Assembly (NCBI RefSeq): GCF_039540195.1
Contig: NZ_BAABEO010000001.1
Span: forward strand, 62,001 to 126,000
Source: Zafaria ginkgonis
GTDB taxonomy: Bacteria > Actinomycetota > Actinomycetes > Actinomycetales > Micrococcaceae
Length of the DNA stretch: 64,000 nucleotides
Reading direction: 5' to 3'
Made by a program: the position numbers and the translations under genes. The first letter of the stretch is position 1. Every line of letters begins with the position of its first letter. The notes below the pieces were generated by a model. It was not told the DNA's origin. It did no database searches and saw only the letters and a program-made list of their open reading frames with translations. Of the stretch, positions 16,260 through 25,650 are shown one piece after another.

Positions 16260-17976
16260 CCCGCTCACGCGGCGGTTCTGGTCCCCGACCATGACCGCCG
16301 GCGTCCTGATCCTGGCCGCCCTGATCCTCACCGCACTCCTCGCCCCGCCGCTGCTGCGCGCGGACGCGGACACCCTGACGGCCGACGCGGCCCTGGGCCC
16401 GAGCTCCGGCCACTGGCTCGGCACGGACGACTTCGGCCGCGACATCCTGGCCCGCGCCCTCACGGCAACCCGGCTCACGCTGACCATGACCGCCGGCGCC
16501 GCGGGTATCTCCGTGCTGGCCGGCATCACGATCGGCTTGGCCATCTGGCTCTCCACCCACCGGGTCCGGGAGGCCGCGCTGCGCCTGCTGGAGACGGCGG
16601 TCGCCTACCCCTCGCTGATCTTCGCCCTGGTCATCGCGGCCATCCTGGAGCCCAGTCCGACGTCGGCCGTCCTCGCCATCGGCATCGCCGGGATCCCCTC
16701 CTTCGCCAGGATCACGGCGAACCTCGCCTCCTCGATCTCGCACAGCGACTACGTGGTCACGGCCCGACTGCTGGGCGTCAGTCCGTTGCGGATCGCCCTG
16801 CGGCACATGCTGCCGAACATGGCCGAACCGCTGCTGATCCTCTCCGCCACCGTCTTCGCCCTGGCGCTCGTGGAGATCTCGGCCCTATCCTTCATCGGCC
16901 TGGGCGTGCAGTCCCCGGACTACGACTTCGGCCGCCTGCTCAACGACAGCCTGGACTCCCTCTACACCCAGCCGCTGACCACCGTCGGCCCGTCCGCCAT
17001 GATCGTCCTCACCGGCCTGTCCATCATGCTCATCGGTGATGCGATGGCCTCCCACGCGGACCCCCGCGGGCAGCGGCGCCGCGCCTCCCGCAAGCCCGAG
17101 CGCCACCCAACCGTGACCGTCCCGGCCGGCGACACCGCGCTGGTGCGTGTGGAAAACCTGCGGATCGCCCTCCCCGGCGGCCCGGAACTGGTCAAGGGGG
17201 TCTCCTTCGGGATCGAACCCGGCGAGGTAGTCGCGCTGGTCGGCGAGTCCGGCTCCGGCAAGTCCCTCACGGCCATGTGCGTCGCGGGCCTGCCGTCCGA
17301 CGAACTCGACGTCCGCGCCGACACCCTGCGGATCGGGGACATGAACCTCCTGGCGCGGCCGAACAAATCCCGGCTCGCCCAGGACGTCGGGATCATCTAC
17401 CAGGACCCGGGATCGACGTTCAACCCGTCCCTGCGCCTGGGCGGCCAGCTCACCGAGGTCTTGCGCACCCACCTGAAGATGGGGAGGGGCCAGGCCCGGC
17501 GCAAGATGGCCGAGGCGTTGGCTTCGGTGGAGATCACCCAGCCGCAGCAGCGTCTGCGCCAGCACCCGCACGAACTCTCCGGCGGCATGCGCCAGCGCGC
17601 CATGATCGCCGCCTCCATGGCGACCAAGCCCAAGCTGCTCATCGCCGACGAACCGACGACCGCGCTCGACGTCACCGTCCAGGCCGAGGTGCTGCGCCAG
17701 TTCCGGCGCATCCACCGGCACGAGGGCACGGCCATGCTGTTCATTTCCCACGACCTCGCCGTCGTCGAGGAGCTGTGCGACACCGTGCTGGTCATGCAGC
17801 ACGGCCTGATCGTCGAGCGCCTGACCGCGGCCCAGCTGCGGCACCGCGACGTCACCCACCCGTACACCCAGTCGCTGCTCGCGGCGATCCCGACGCTCGA
17901 CCTCGCCCCGGCCACGGTCGGCGCAGGATCCGCGTTCCAGGAAGGCAGCATGCTCCAGGAAGGTAACACGCGATGA
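16249..17976 (+). CDS. ABC importer permease-ATPase fusion (DppC-DppD)
   Basis: One 575-residue polypeptide joins a DppC-type permease (about 1-275; GTDDFGRDILAR, LLGVSPLRIALRHMLPN) to a DppD-type ATPase (about 295-575). The ATPase has Walker A GESGSGKS near 332, signature LSGGMRQR near 443 and Walker B LLIADEPTTALD near 462, all intact. GGAGGT seven bases ahead sets the ATG at 16249. Such fusions are known in Actinobacteria. The gene overlaps the following ATPase gene by four bases. Confidence 0.85.
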   Translation: MMPSPLTRRFWSPTMTAGVLILAALILTALLAPPLLRADADTLTADAALGPSSGHWLGTDDFGRDILARALTATRLTLTMTAGAAGISVLAGITIGLAIWLSTHRVREAALRLLETAVAYPSLIFALVIAAILEPSPTSAVLAIGIAGIPSFARITANLASSISHSDYVVTARLLGVSPLRIALRHMLPNMAEPLLILSATVFALALVEISALSFIGLGVQSPDYDFGRLLNDSLDSLYTQPLTTVGPSAMIVLTGLSIMLIGDAMASHADPRGQRRRASRKPERHPTVTVPAGDTALVRVENLRIALPGGPELVKGVSFGIEPGEVVALVGESGSGKSLTAMCVAGLPSDELDVRADTLRIGDMNLLARPNKSRLAQDVGIIYQDPGSTFNPSLRLGGQLTEVLRTHLKMGRGQARRKMAEALASVEITQPQQRLRQHPHELSGGMRQRAMIAASMATKPKLLIADEPTTALDVTVQAEVLRQFRRIHRHEGTAMLFISHDLAVVEELCDTVLVMQHGLIVERLTAAQLRHRDVTHPYTQSLLAAIPTLDLAPATVGAGSAFQEGSMLQEGNTR

Positions 17977-18791
17977 ACACCATGGACGCCACCAGCCAGG
18001 CGCCAGCGGCCCGCGGGGCGGCCCGCGCGCCCGCAGCCTCCGTGGAGGGCCTGACCGTCACGTTCGGGCACACCGAGGTGCTGCACGGCGTGGACCTGGA
18101 GATTCCGGACGGCCGCGTGGTCGGCCTGGTCGGCGAATCCGGGTCCGGCAAATCCACCCTCGGCAAGACCCTGGTGGGCATCAACAAACCCAGCGGCGGC
18201 ACCGTGCGGATCGGCACCCGGGACCTGTCCACGGTCCAGGGGGCCGAACGGACCGCGATGCGCCGCGAGGTGCAGTACGTCCCGCAGGACCCGTACGCCT
18301 CGCTCAGCCCGCGCCGCACCATCGGCCAGACGCTGGCCGAGGCCCTGGACCCGCACCGCGCCGACCCCAAGCGGCACCGCGAGCGCATCGCCGCCGCCCT
18401 GGACCAGGTCAAGCTGGACCCGAAGAGTCTGGACAAGTACCCGCACCAGTTCTCCGGCGGCCAGCGCCAGCGCGTCGCGATCGCCCGCGCGCTGATCCTG
18501 GACCCGAAGCTGGTCATCGCGGACGAGATCACCTCGGCGTTGGACGTGTCGGTGCAGGCCGAGATCATTAGGTTGCTGCAGTCGATGCGGGGCGAAACGG
18601 ACAGCGCCATGCTGTTCATCTCCCACAACCTGGCGGTCGTGCAGCAGGTGTGCGACGACGTCGTGGTCATGTACCGCGGATCGATCGTGGAGGCCGGCCC
18701 CGTGGATCGGGTCTACCCGAACCCGCAGCACGAGTACACGCGCAGGCTGCTCGCCTCCGTGCCCGGGAGCCCGGGCTTCAGCCTCGACTAG
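17973..18791 (+). CDS. ABC importer ATPase, DppF type
   Basis: Second nucleotide-binding subunit (272 residues) of the importer: Walker A GESGSGKST, Q-loop YVPQDPYASLSPRRTI, signature FSGGQRQRVAIARAL, Walker B LVIADEITSALD (Ile where most family members have Pro), H-loop FISHN, and the C-terminal oligopeptide-ABC extension ending NPQHEYTRRLLASVPG. Starts in an ATGA overlap with the fused subunit and closes the operon; a strong hairpin follows 18 bases later. Confidence 0.87.
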   Translation: MNTMDATSQAPAARGAARAPAASVEGLTVTFGHTEVLHGVDLEIPDGRVVGLVGESGSGKSTLGKTLVGINKPSGGTVRIGTRDLSTVQGAERTAMRREVQYVPQDPYASLSPRRTIGQTLAEALDPHRADPKRHRERIAAALDQVKLDPKSLDKYPHQFSGGQRQRVAIARALILDPKLVIADEITSALDVSVQAEIIRLLQSMRGETDSAMLFISHNLAVVQQVCDDVVVMYRGSIVEAGPVDRVYPNPQHEYTRRLLASVPGSPGFSLD

Positions 18792-18809
18792 GCTCCCCAG
18801 GCACGAAGA

Positions 18810-18849
18810 GGTGAGCGGTCCACGGCAAACCAGCCGTGGACCGCTCACC
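18810..18849. terminator. Bidirectional terminator hairpin
   Basis: Perfect 17-base arms (18810-18826 and 18833-18849) around a six-base loop, between the convergent ABC ATPase and MFS genes. Confidence 0.85.
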
Positions 18850-18878
18850 CCTTCCAGTTGGCAGGCGGAGCCTGCGTA

Positions 18879-20189
18879 TCAGGCCGTGAGGTCCTTGGCC
18901 TTGGTTTCGGGCAGTTTCCAGGCCACGAGGGTGGAGACGGCCAGCAGAACGACGACGTAGACGGTGAAGGCGGCGGGTCCGAACGTAACGGTGCTCCAGG
19001 ACTGGAGGTAAGGAGCGGTGCCGCCAAAGATGGAGACCGCAATCGCGTAGGGCACGGCTACCCCGACCGTGCGAATGCGGGTGGGGAACATCTCGGCGAA
19101 GACGGCGGGAGCGATGGCCAGGTTGGCGCCCATGACGAGCAAGATGGCCGTGGCCGGGAGGAAAAGCGACCAGAAGCTGTCGCCGACCATGGCTGAGAGC
19201 GGGGCGAAGAGCAGGATGGGGACGCCCGTTCCGATCACGAGTGCGGGGCGGCGCCCGAAGCGGTCGGAGAACCTGCCCCAGAAAGGCAGGCTCAGGATGA
19301 GCACGACGTTGCTGAGCACACTGGCCAGCAGCGCGGTGCCCTGCGGCATGCCGTGGATGGTCACTGCCTGCTGGACCACGGAAACCGACCAGACGTAGTA
19401 GCAAACGGTTGCTCCCACGCCGAGCCCGATGACGCGGAAGGCCGACCTCCAGTTGGCGCGGATCTGGGGCCACATCGGTTCCCGGCAGGACTTCGTGGCT
19501 TCGAACGCGGCGCTTTCCTGCATCCGCGCCCGGCCGATGAGGGTGAAAAGGCCCAGGAGGGCTCCGATGAAGAACGGGATTCGCCAGCCCCAGGCCTGCA
19601 TGGTTTCCGCGGGCAGCATCGCGTCCAGCACCACTCCCAGGGCCAGGCCGAGGACGATCCCGCCGGTGCCGGAGACGTAGATCAGCGAGGACCAGAGCCC
19701 GCGACGCGCGGCGGGCGCGGTTTCCGCTATGTAGGTTTGCGCGGAGGGCATCTCGCCGCCGTGCGCCAGCCCCTGCAGCAGCCGGGCGGTCAGGAGGACG
19801 ACGGCGGCCCAGGTTCCGGCGGTGCCGTAGGTGGGCACGAGCCCGATCAGGAGTGAACCGAACGAGGCGAGTCCGACGGTCAGCAGCATGGAGGTCTTGC
19901 GGCCGGTGTGGTCGGCGAGCCATCCAAAGAGCCAACCCCCGACGGGGCGGGCCACAAAACCGACAGCGAACACGGCCATGGCGCCCAGGAGCGCGGCGAC
20001 CGGGTCGGCGGGATTGAAGACTTCGGTGGCGAAATAGACCGCGAAGGCGGAATAGATGCCCCAATCGAACCATTCAAGGGCGTTGCCCATGCCGGTGGCG
20101 AAGAGGGTGCGGCGTTGTGCCGGGGTGGCCCGCAAGCCAGCGGGCGCCGGGGCGTTCGCTGCGGGCTGGACATGGAGTCGTGCGCTCAT
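18879..20189 (-). CDS. MFS transporter, MHS family
   Basis: Twelve-helix symporter of 436 residues: GNALEWFDWGIYSAFAVYF in helix 1, RPVGGWLFGWLADHTGRKTSM in loop 2-3, and QGLAHGGEMPSAQTYI in helix 4. Start: ATG at 20189 with AAGGAC; a much longer open frame upstream lacks a ribosome site. It lies 55 bases downstream of the M20 amidohydrolase gene on the same strand, so it probably imports the substrate of that enzyme. Confidence 0.82.
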   Translation of the reverse strand: MSARLHVQPAANAPAPAGLRATPAQRRTLFATGMGNALEWFDWGIYSAFAVYFATEVFNPADPVAALLGAMAVFAVGFVARPVGGWLFGWLADHTGRKTSMLLTVGLASFGSLLIGLVPTYGTAGTWAAVVLLTARLLQGLAHGGEMPSAQTYIAETAPAARRGLWSSLIYVSGTGGIVLGLALGVVLDAMLPAETMQAWGWRIPFFIGALLGLFTLIGRARMQESAAFEATKSCREPMWPQIRANWRSAFRVIGLGVGATVCYYVWSVSVVQQAVTIHGMPQGTALLASVLSNVVLILSLPFWGRFSDRFGRRPALVIGTGVPILLFAPLSAMVGDSFWSLFLPATAILLVMGANLAIAPAVFAEMFPTRIRTVGVAVPYAIAVSIFGGTAPYLQSWSTVTFGPAAFTVYVVVLLAVSTLVAWKLPETKAKDLTA

Positions 20190-20244
20190 GGAAGTCCTTG
20201 GTGGTGTGGGGGAGCGGAAGATGCGGGCGGTTCGGGCGAGGGAA

Positions 20245-21495
20245 TCAGGTGGAGGCGAGCTGGGCGATCCGGGCCAGGGCAAGGTGGCTGTAGAGGGCCG
20301 CACCGCTGGCCAGCACCGAGTCGTCGAAGACGGCACGCGGGGAATGGTTGAACTCCCGGGTGTCCCCGGTGAGCGGGGTCGCATCCAGGTTGATGAAGGA
20401 GCCCGGGACTTGGGCCAGGACGTCGGCGAAGTCCTCGGACCCGCCCAACGGCCGGGTCATGGCCACATGGCGGTCCTCGCCGAAGAGTTCAACGATCTCG
20501 CGTTCAGCGAAAGCTGTGTGGTCGTCCTCGTTGACGAGCACCTGGCCCCCGACGATGTAGTCGATGTCGACCTCCACTGCGTGTGCAGAAGCGATGCCCT
20601 TGAGGAGGCGCGGCACCGCCTGCTGCATTCGCTCGCGCGAGGCGTCGGAGTACATGCGCAGGCTCGCGCCGAACTCCGCGGTGTCCGGGATGACGTTGAT
20701 GGCCTCGCCGGCCCTGACCATTCCGACGGATGCGATGACCGGATCGTGTGCATCGAACTGACGGGTGACCATGGCCTGCAGTCCGGTGATCATCTCCGCC
20801 ATCACCGGCACCGGGTCCTTGGCCGCATGCGGTTGGGAACCGTGGCCGCCCCGTCCCCGCACCTTGACGAAGAGCGCGTCGGCGGCCGACATCATGACCC
20901 CGCGGCGGGTGAGGAATCCTCCGGTGTTGCCACCCGAACTGAAGACGTGCATGCCGAAGGCGGAGTCCACGCGCCTGCCCGATAGCTCAAGGACGCCTTC
21001 CTCGATCATCAGGGGCGCACCGGCGAGCAGTTCCTCGCCGGGCTGGAACATGAAGACGACATCCCCGGCGAGGTGGTGGCGGCGCTCGGCAAGGAGGCGC
21101 GCCGCGCCCACGAGCATGGAGGTGTGCAGGTCGTGGCCGCAAGCGTGCATCCTGCCGTCGACACGCGAAGAGAAATCGAGGCCCGACTCTTCCTGAATGG
21201 GCAAGGCGTCCATGTCGGCACGCAGCAGGACCGCAGGACGGTGTCCGCCGCTTTTGCCGTGGTCCCGGCCGGCGGTGCCGCGCAGGACCGCTCCGATTGA
21301 ATTCAATCCCCGGCCCAACGTGATCTCCAGGGGCAGGTCGGACAGCGCCTCGAGAACGGTTTCCTGGGTGCGGGGAAGTTCGAGGCCAAGTTCTGGCTGT
21401 TCGTGCAGCGCGCGGCGCAGCCGCACCAGCTCGCCCTGCAGTTCGCGGGCGTCGTCGAGGATCTGGGCAACAGGCAAGGGGTTCTTCTTTCGCAT
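20245..21495 (-). CDS. M20-family metal-dependent amidohydrolase (hippurate hydrolase-like)
   Basis: Cytosolic di-metal hydrolase of N-acyl amino acids or similar amides, 416 residues from the chosen start. Motifs: RRALHEQPELGLELPRTQ, LLRADMDALPIQEESG, MHACGHDLHTSMLVGAARLL (metal ligands), FQPGEE (catalytic Glu), GRGGHGSQPHAAKDPV in the lid domain, and GGSEDFA near the C-terminus. Starts at 21495 (ATG), 21516 (GTG) and 21528 (ATG) are all without a clear ribosome site; I chose the one giving the usual N-terminus. Divergent from the Lrp regulator and upstream of an MHS permease. Confidence 0.78.
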   Translation of the reverse strand: MRKKNPLPVAQILDDARELQGELVRLRRALHEQPELGLELPRTQETVLEALSDLPLEITLGRGLNSIGAVLRGTAGRDHGKSGGHRPAVLLRADMDALPIQEESGLDFSSRVDGRMHACGHDLHTSMLVGAARLLAERRHHLAGDVVFMFQPGEELLAGAPLMIEEGVLELSGRRVDSAFGMHVFSSGGNTGGFLTRRGVMMSAADALFVKVRGRGGHGSQPHAAKDPVPVMAEMITGLQAMVTRQFDAHDPVIASVGMVRAGEAINVIPDTAEFGASLRMYSDASRERMQQAVPRLLKGIASAHAVEVDIDYIVGGQVLVNEDDHTAFAEREIVELFGEDRHVAMTRPLGGSEDFADVLAQVPGSFINLDATPLTGDTREFNHSPRAVFDDSVLASGAALYSHLALARIAQLAST

Positions 21496-21747
21496 TCGCA
21501 AAGGGGGCGTTCCCACAGGGAGAACCATCGGAAAACAGTGTGGGGGGAGTAACACCAATCTCGACTAAAATCGCAGGAAACGCTCAAAACGGGAGACCTG
21601 GATCGCGGATTCGTTCACCCGGCACGTGGCGGGGCGTGCAGCTGGCGGTTCCTGCCACGCCGCCGGGGCCGGCGGCGGTTTTCCCACATGTGCGGCCCCG
21701 GACAGCCATTGCCGGCTCGGCGGGACGACGGCTTGGAAAGGATCGCC

Positions 21748-22776
21748 ATGAGCGGAGACGGGCTGGAAACCCTGCCCGAAAAGGACCTGGAACTGGTGCA
21801 CCTTCTGCAGATCGCACCCCGGATCAGTTGGGCGCAAGCGGCGGAGATCCTGGGAGCCCATGCGACGGTGCTGGCCGCCCGGTGGGATCGGCTCACGGCA
21901 GCGGGCATCGCCTGGGTGACGGCCCAGCCCACGGCACGCGTCCGGCCTCAGGTGCTTTCGTTCACTGAGCTCGGCAGCCGCCCCGGAGCGCGTGAGCGCG
22001 TGATCTCGGCGCTGCTGGAGATACCCGAGGTGATGTCCCTGGACGTGCTGTCACGCAACCACGACCTTGTCCTGACCATCATGGACACATCGCTGGCCCA
22101 CTTGGTCGAATCCGTGTACCCGCAGCTGACGGAACTCGACGGCGTGACGGGCCTGTCATCGATGGTCTCGGTGGCCATGCACTCGCCCGCGTCGAATTGG
22201 CGGCTCCAGTCCCTGGACCGCCGGCAGGTGGAGGCGGCGCAAGCGATCCACCGCGAGCAGGTCCGTAGGGATCCCCACGTTCGGCTGGGCCCGGAGCACG
22301 GACCGGTCATCGAACTGCTCCAACGGGACGGCAGGTGCAGCGCCGCGGAAGTCGCACGGGTCACCGGTACCAGCCCCGCAACCGCGCGGCGCAGACTGTC
22401 CCGGGTGTTGGCCAGCGACACGGTGTCGCTTCGATGCGACATGGCGCAACCCGCCTCGGGCTTCCCGGTGACGGTCCAATGGTTCACGCGGCTGCCGATG
22501 TCCGAGCACACGGCCGCGGCGAAGGCCCTCTCGAGCGGCTTGAACATGCGGATGATCGTGTCGACGACCGGCCGCGCGAATTTCCTGCTGACCATGTGGC
22601 TGCCCTCGGCCAACGACCTCTTCGCGGCCGAGCGGAACATTGAGCGGCTCGCCCCCGGCATCGAGATCCTGGAGACTTCCCTGCTGCTGGGATCGCGCAA
22701 GCGCCTCGGCTGGATCATCCGCGCGGACGGGACGGCGGACGGCCGCGTTGTCGTTCCCCCGGTTTCCCTGGGCTGA
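21748..22776 (+). CDS. Double-length Lrp/AsnC-family transcriptional regulator
   Basis: A 342-residue regulator containing two Lrp/AsnC repeats. The first winged HTH (EKDLELVHLLQIAPRISWAQ) is followed by a RAM-like ligand domain; the second HTH (IELLQRDGRCSAAEVARVTG, then SPATARRRLSRVL) is followed by another RAM-like half. Ordinary Lrp proteins are about 150-160 residues, so this is a tandem fusion. Start: ATG with GGAAAGGA. It is divergent from the M20 amidohydrolase and MHS permease and is probably their regulator, sensing an amino acid product. Confidence 0.8.
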   Translation: MSGDGLETLPEKDLELVHLLQIAPRISWAQAAEILGAHATVLAARWDRLTAAGIAWVTAQPTARVRPQVLSFTELGSRPGARERVISALLEIPEVMSLDVLSRNHDLVLTIMDTSLAHLVESVYPQLTELDGVTGLSSMVSVAMHSPASNWRLQSLDRRQVEAAQAIHREQVRRDPHVRLGPEHGPVIELLQRDGRCSAAEVARVTGTSPATARRRLSRVLASDTVSLRCDMAQPASGFPVTVQWFTRLPMSEHTAAAKALSSGLNMRMIVSTTGRANFLLTMWLPSANDLFAAERNIERLAPGIEILETSLLLGSRKRLGWIIRADGTADGRVVVPPVSLG

Positions 22777-22885
22777 GTTCGGAGGGACACTTCGGAACTC
22801 CGTCGCGGCGCCTGCGGGGCGCGCGGAGGCAGGGCGGATTTTGCCTTCCCCGCCGTCTTGCCATGCCGTCCGGGTATGATGAAGC

Positions 22886-23809
22886 GTGAATTTCCGACGA
22901 TTGCAGTATTTCTTGGCCGTGGTCGAGGCGGGAACCATCACCGGTGCCGCCGAAAGCCTGCACATCGCGCAACCCGCGCTCAGCCGCCAGATCAAAACGC
23001 TCGAGCGCGAACTGAAGCTGAGCCTGTTCGAGACCCGCGGCAACCGCCTGGTGCTGACGCCTTCCGGACGTGCCTTCGTCCCGATGGCGCAGCGGCTCAT
23101 GGCCCAAACCCGGGACACCCAGGAGGCGGTCGAGGCACTGCGCACCGGAAGCGTGCGAAGGCTTTCCTGCGCCGCCACCGCCGCCTCGATCCGAGGCTTC
23201 CTGGCGGCGTTCGTCGCCTCCACCACCCCCGAGGACCCTGCGATCCTCACCCGGGACGTCGGCCACTTCGAACTCGAGGACACGCTGCTGCACGGAACGG
23301 ACTTCATCGTCACCCCCAAGCCGCCCGGCGCCGGCCTCGTGTCCGTCAAGCTCGGGGAAATCAACCTGAAGGCTTACGTCCACGCAGGGCACCGGTGGGC
23401 CCACGAGAGGCGTCGCAGCGTCGGACTGTCCGAGCTGGTGGGCGAGCCGCTGGTGCTGCCCTCGCACCACAGCGTCTCGCGGCACCTGCTCGACGACGCC
23501 CTGCTCGCCCAGGGCCTGGCGCTCGGGGAGTACAACGAGTGCGACGACGGGCCGACGATCCTGGCCTTGGCCTCGGCCGGCCACGGCGTCGGCGTGAGCA
23601 CGGAACTGGCCTCCTTCGACGTCTGGGGCCTGGCGATCGAGCCGCCTCCGCCGGCGGGAGGCACCACGCCGCCGCTGGCCCTGTCCCTGCACATGGCTTG
23701 GCTGCCCGGGCATTACGCCGAGTCGACGCTCCGCGGGCTGGCCGGACGGATCGCCGCCGATCTTGCGTTGCACCGCCCCCCTGTGACGGGCGAACGCCCT
23801 TCCCCCTGA
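22886..23809 (+). CDS. LysR-family transcriptional regulator
   Basis: A 307-residue regulator: N-terminal winged HTH (NFRRLQYFLAVVEAGTITGA, then AQPALSRQIKTLERELKLSL) and a periplasmic-binding-like effector domain. Start: GTG at 22886, without a strong ribosome site. It precedes an amidohydrolase operon in the same direction by 159 bases, and that gap carries AT-rich sequence. It is the likely activator of 23969-28711. Confidence 0.83.
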   Translation: MNFRRLQYFLAVVEAGTITGAAESLHIAQPALSRQIKTLERELKLSLFETRGNRLVLTPSGRAFVPMAQRLMAQTRDTQEAVEALRTGSVRRLSCAATAASIRGFLAAFVASTTPEDPAILTRDVGHFELEDTLLHGTDFIVTPKPPGAGLVSVKLGEINLKAYVHAGHRWAHERRRSVGLSELVGEPLVLPSHHSVSRHLLDDALLAQGLALGEYNECDDGPTILALASAGHGVGVSTELASFDVWGLAIEPPPPAGGTTPPLALSLHMAWLPGHYAESTLRGLAGRIAADLALHRPPVTGERPSP

Positions 23810-23869
23810 AACCCTTGGAGGGAACGGACTCCCCGCGGACATGCCGTCAACGCGGCATTCACCGCAAAC

Positions 23870-23968
23870 CATGCCTTTCCGGCATGCTGAGCGGACTTAT
23901 TATGTATTAGACAGCATGAGGCGCTCCTTCGGATACTGAATCACAGGATCCGACCGCGGAAGGCACCC
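23870..23968 (+). promoter_or_regulatory. Probable promoter/activator region of the amidohydrolase operon
   Basis: A short hairpin CATGCC-tttcc-GGCATG (about 23871-23887) is followed by the AT-rich TTATTATGTATTAGACAG (about 23897-23914), the most promoter-like sequence before the amidohydrolase. A LysR site can be expected here but no clear T-N11-A pair can be assigned. Confidence 0.3.
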
Positions 23969-25606
23969 ATGCTCGACACCCTGTTCATCAATGGCACGTT
24001 CCACACGCAAGACCACTCACGGCCAACGGCGTCGGCCGTGGGAGTGCACCAGGGCCGCATCGTCTCGCTCGATGACGGGCTGCCCCCCAGCGCCTTCGCC
24101 GACACGATCGACCTCGGAGGCGCCGTCGTCGTTCCCGGCTTCAATGACGCCCACTGCCACCTGAGCCACATCGGTGAGGCCGCCCTTCAGGTGGACCTGC
24201 GTCCCGGCGTGGTGGACACCATGGACGAACTGCTGGCCGCCGTCGGGAACTTCGCTGCCCAGGCCGCTCCCGGGGCCTGGGTGGTAGGAGCGGGATACAA
24301 CCAGAACTACCTCAACGACCGGCACCCCACCGCGGAGCAACTCGACGCCGTCAGCCACGGCCACCCGGTCTACCTTGTCCACAACTCCCGCCACATGGGC
24401 GTCGCCAACACGGCCGCCTTCGAACTGGCGGGCTTCCCCGGCCGGCTCAACGTGCCGGTGCCCGAGGGTGGCGCCGTGCCGGCGGATTCCGAGGGCCGGG
24501 CCTATGGACTGCTGCAGGAAACGGCCCGTGCACTGGTCCAGGACCACATCCCCGCCAAGAATGCGGAGGACGTCGCGGGGCTTGTCGGCGCCGGCTCCGA
24601 AGCCGTGCTGCGGCTTGGCATCACCTCGATCACGGAGCCCGGCATCGGCGCCCCGGACCACATCGGCATGTCGCTGTTCGACCTCGCCGGGTTCCAGATC
24701 GCCCGCGACCGCGGCCAGCTGGGGGTGCGTGCCACGGTCATGCCGTACCTGACCACCCTCCACCGCATCGGGGAGGCGGCGGTGGACGGCCATCCGCTGT
24801 ACGGACTCGACCTGGGCCTGCGATCGGGCATGGGAGACGACTTCCTGCGGGTGGGCCCCACCAAGGTGCTCTCCGACGGGTCGATGATCGGGCGCAGCGC
24901 CTACATGTGCTGCGAGTACGACGGCGAGCCCGGAAACCGCGGCCTGCTCCAGTTCCCCGAAGACACCTTGCGCGAGCGGCTGCTCGGTGCCCATCTGGCC
25001 GGCTGGCAGCTGGCAATGCACGCCATCGGCGACGCGGCGCTGGACGTCGTCATGGACATCGTCGAGGAGGCGCAGGCGCTCGCGCCGCGGCCCGACGCAC
25101 GGCACCGCATCGAGCACGTCTCGGTCGCCTCCGACGCGCAGGTCGAGCGCATCGCGCGACTCGGACTGGTTCCCGTCCCCCAAGGCACCTTCATCCACGA
25201 CCTCGGCGACGGCGTGGCGCGGGTGATGGGCGACCGGACGCGAATGACCTACCGGGTCAAGGCGTTCCTCGACGCGGGGATCGAGATCCCCGCCAGCACG
25301 GACGCCCCCGTGGTCGGTGCCGACCCGATCTTCAACATCCACTCCCTGGTCAACCGGACGACCGCCTCCGGGGCGGACTTCGCCCCCGAAGAGCGGATCA
25401 CGGTCGAGCAGGCCGTGCGTTCCTACACCGTGGGCAGCGCCTATGCCGTCCACCAGGAGCGGGACAAGGGCGCGCTGGTCCCCGGCAAGCTCGCCGACTT
25501 CGCGGTCCTGTCCGATGACCTCTTCCGCGTCGCCCCCGAAAAGATCCGCGACGTCTCCGTGACCGCGACCGTCGTCGGCGGCCGGTTGGCCGCCGGCGCC
25601 TTCTAG
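23969..25606 (+). CDS. YtcJ-like amidohydrolase, amidohydrolase-3 family (copy 1)
   Basis: Metal-dependent hydrolase of 545 residues with a beta-sandwich plus TIM barrel. N-terminal sandwich: LFINGTFHTQDHSRPTASAV and VVVPGFNDAHCHLSH with the HxH metal pair. Later marks: GITSITEPG, VLSDGSMIGRSA, MHAIGDAALD, RIEHVS, and the STDAPVVGADP catalytic-Asp strand. Relatives hydrolyse N-substituted formamides and other exocyclic amides. Start: ATG at 23969. It leads the operon with the TPP enzyme and aldehyde dehydrogenase. A paralogue of identical length is at 31970. Confidence 0.82.
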   Translation: MLDTLFINGTFHTQDHSRPTASAVGVHQGRIVSLDDGLPPSAFADTIDLGGAVVVPGFNDAHCHLSHIGEAALQVDLRPGVVDTMDELLAAVGNFAAQAAPGAWVVGAGYNQNYLNDRHPTAEQLDAVSHGHPVYLVHNSRHMGVANTAAFELAGFPGRLNVPVPEGGAVPADSEGRAYGLLQETARALVQDHIPAKNAEDVAGLVGAGSEAVLRLGITSITEPGIGAPDHIGMSLFDLAGFQIARDRGQLGVRATVMPYLTTLHRIGEAAVDGHPLYGLDLGLRSGMGDDFLRVGPTKVLSDGSMIGRSAYMCCEYDGEPGNRGLLQFPEDTLRERLLGAHLAGWQLAMHAIGDAALDVVMDIVEEAQALAPRPDARHRIEHVSVASDAQVERIARLGLVPVPQGTFIHDLGDGVARVMGDRTRMTYRVKAFLDAGIEIPASTDAPVVGADPIFNIHSLVNRTTASGADFAPEERITVEQAVRSYTVGSAYAVHQERDKGALVPGKLADFAVLSDDLFRVAPEKIRDVSVTATVVGGRLAAGAF

Positions 25607-25650
25607 TCCCTCCCGTCCGTCCCTTGCCCTTCACCTCCAGGAGCACATCC

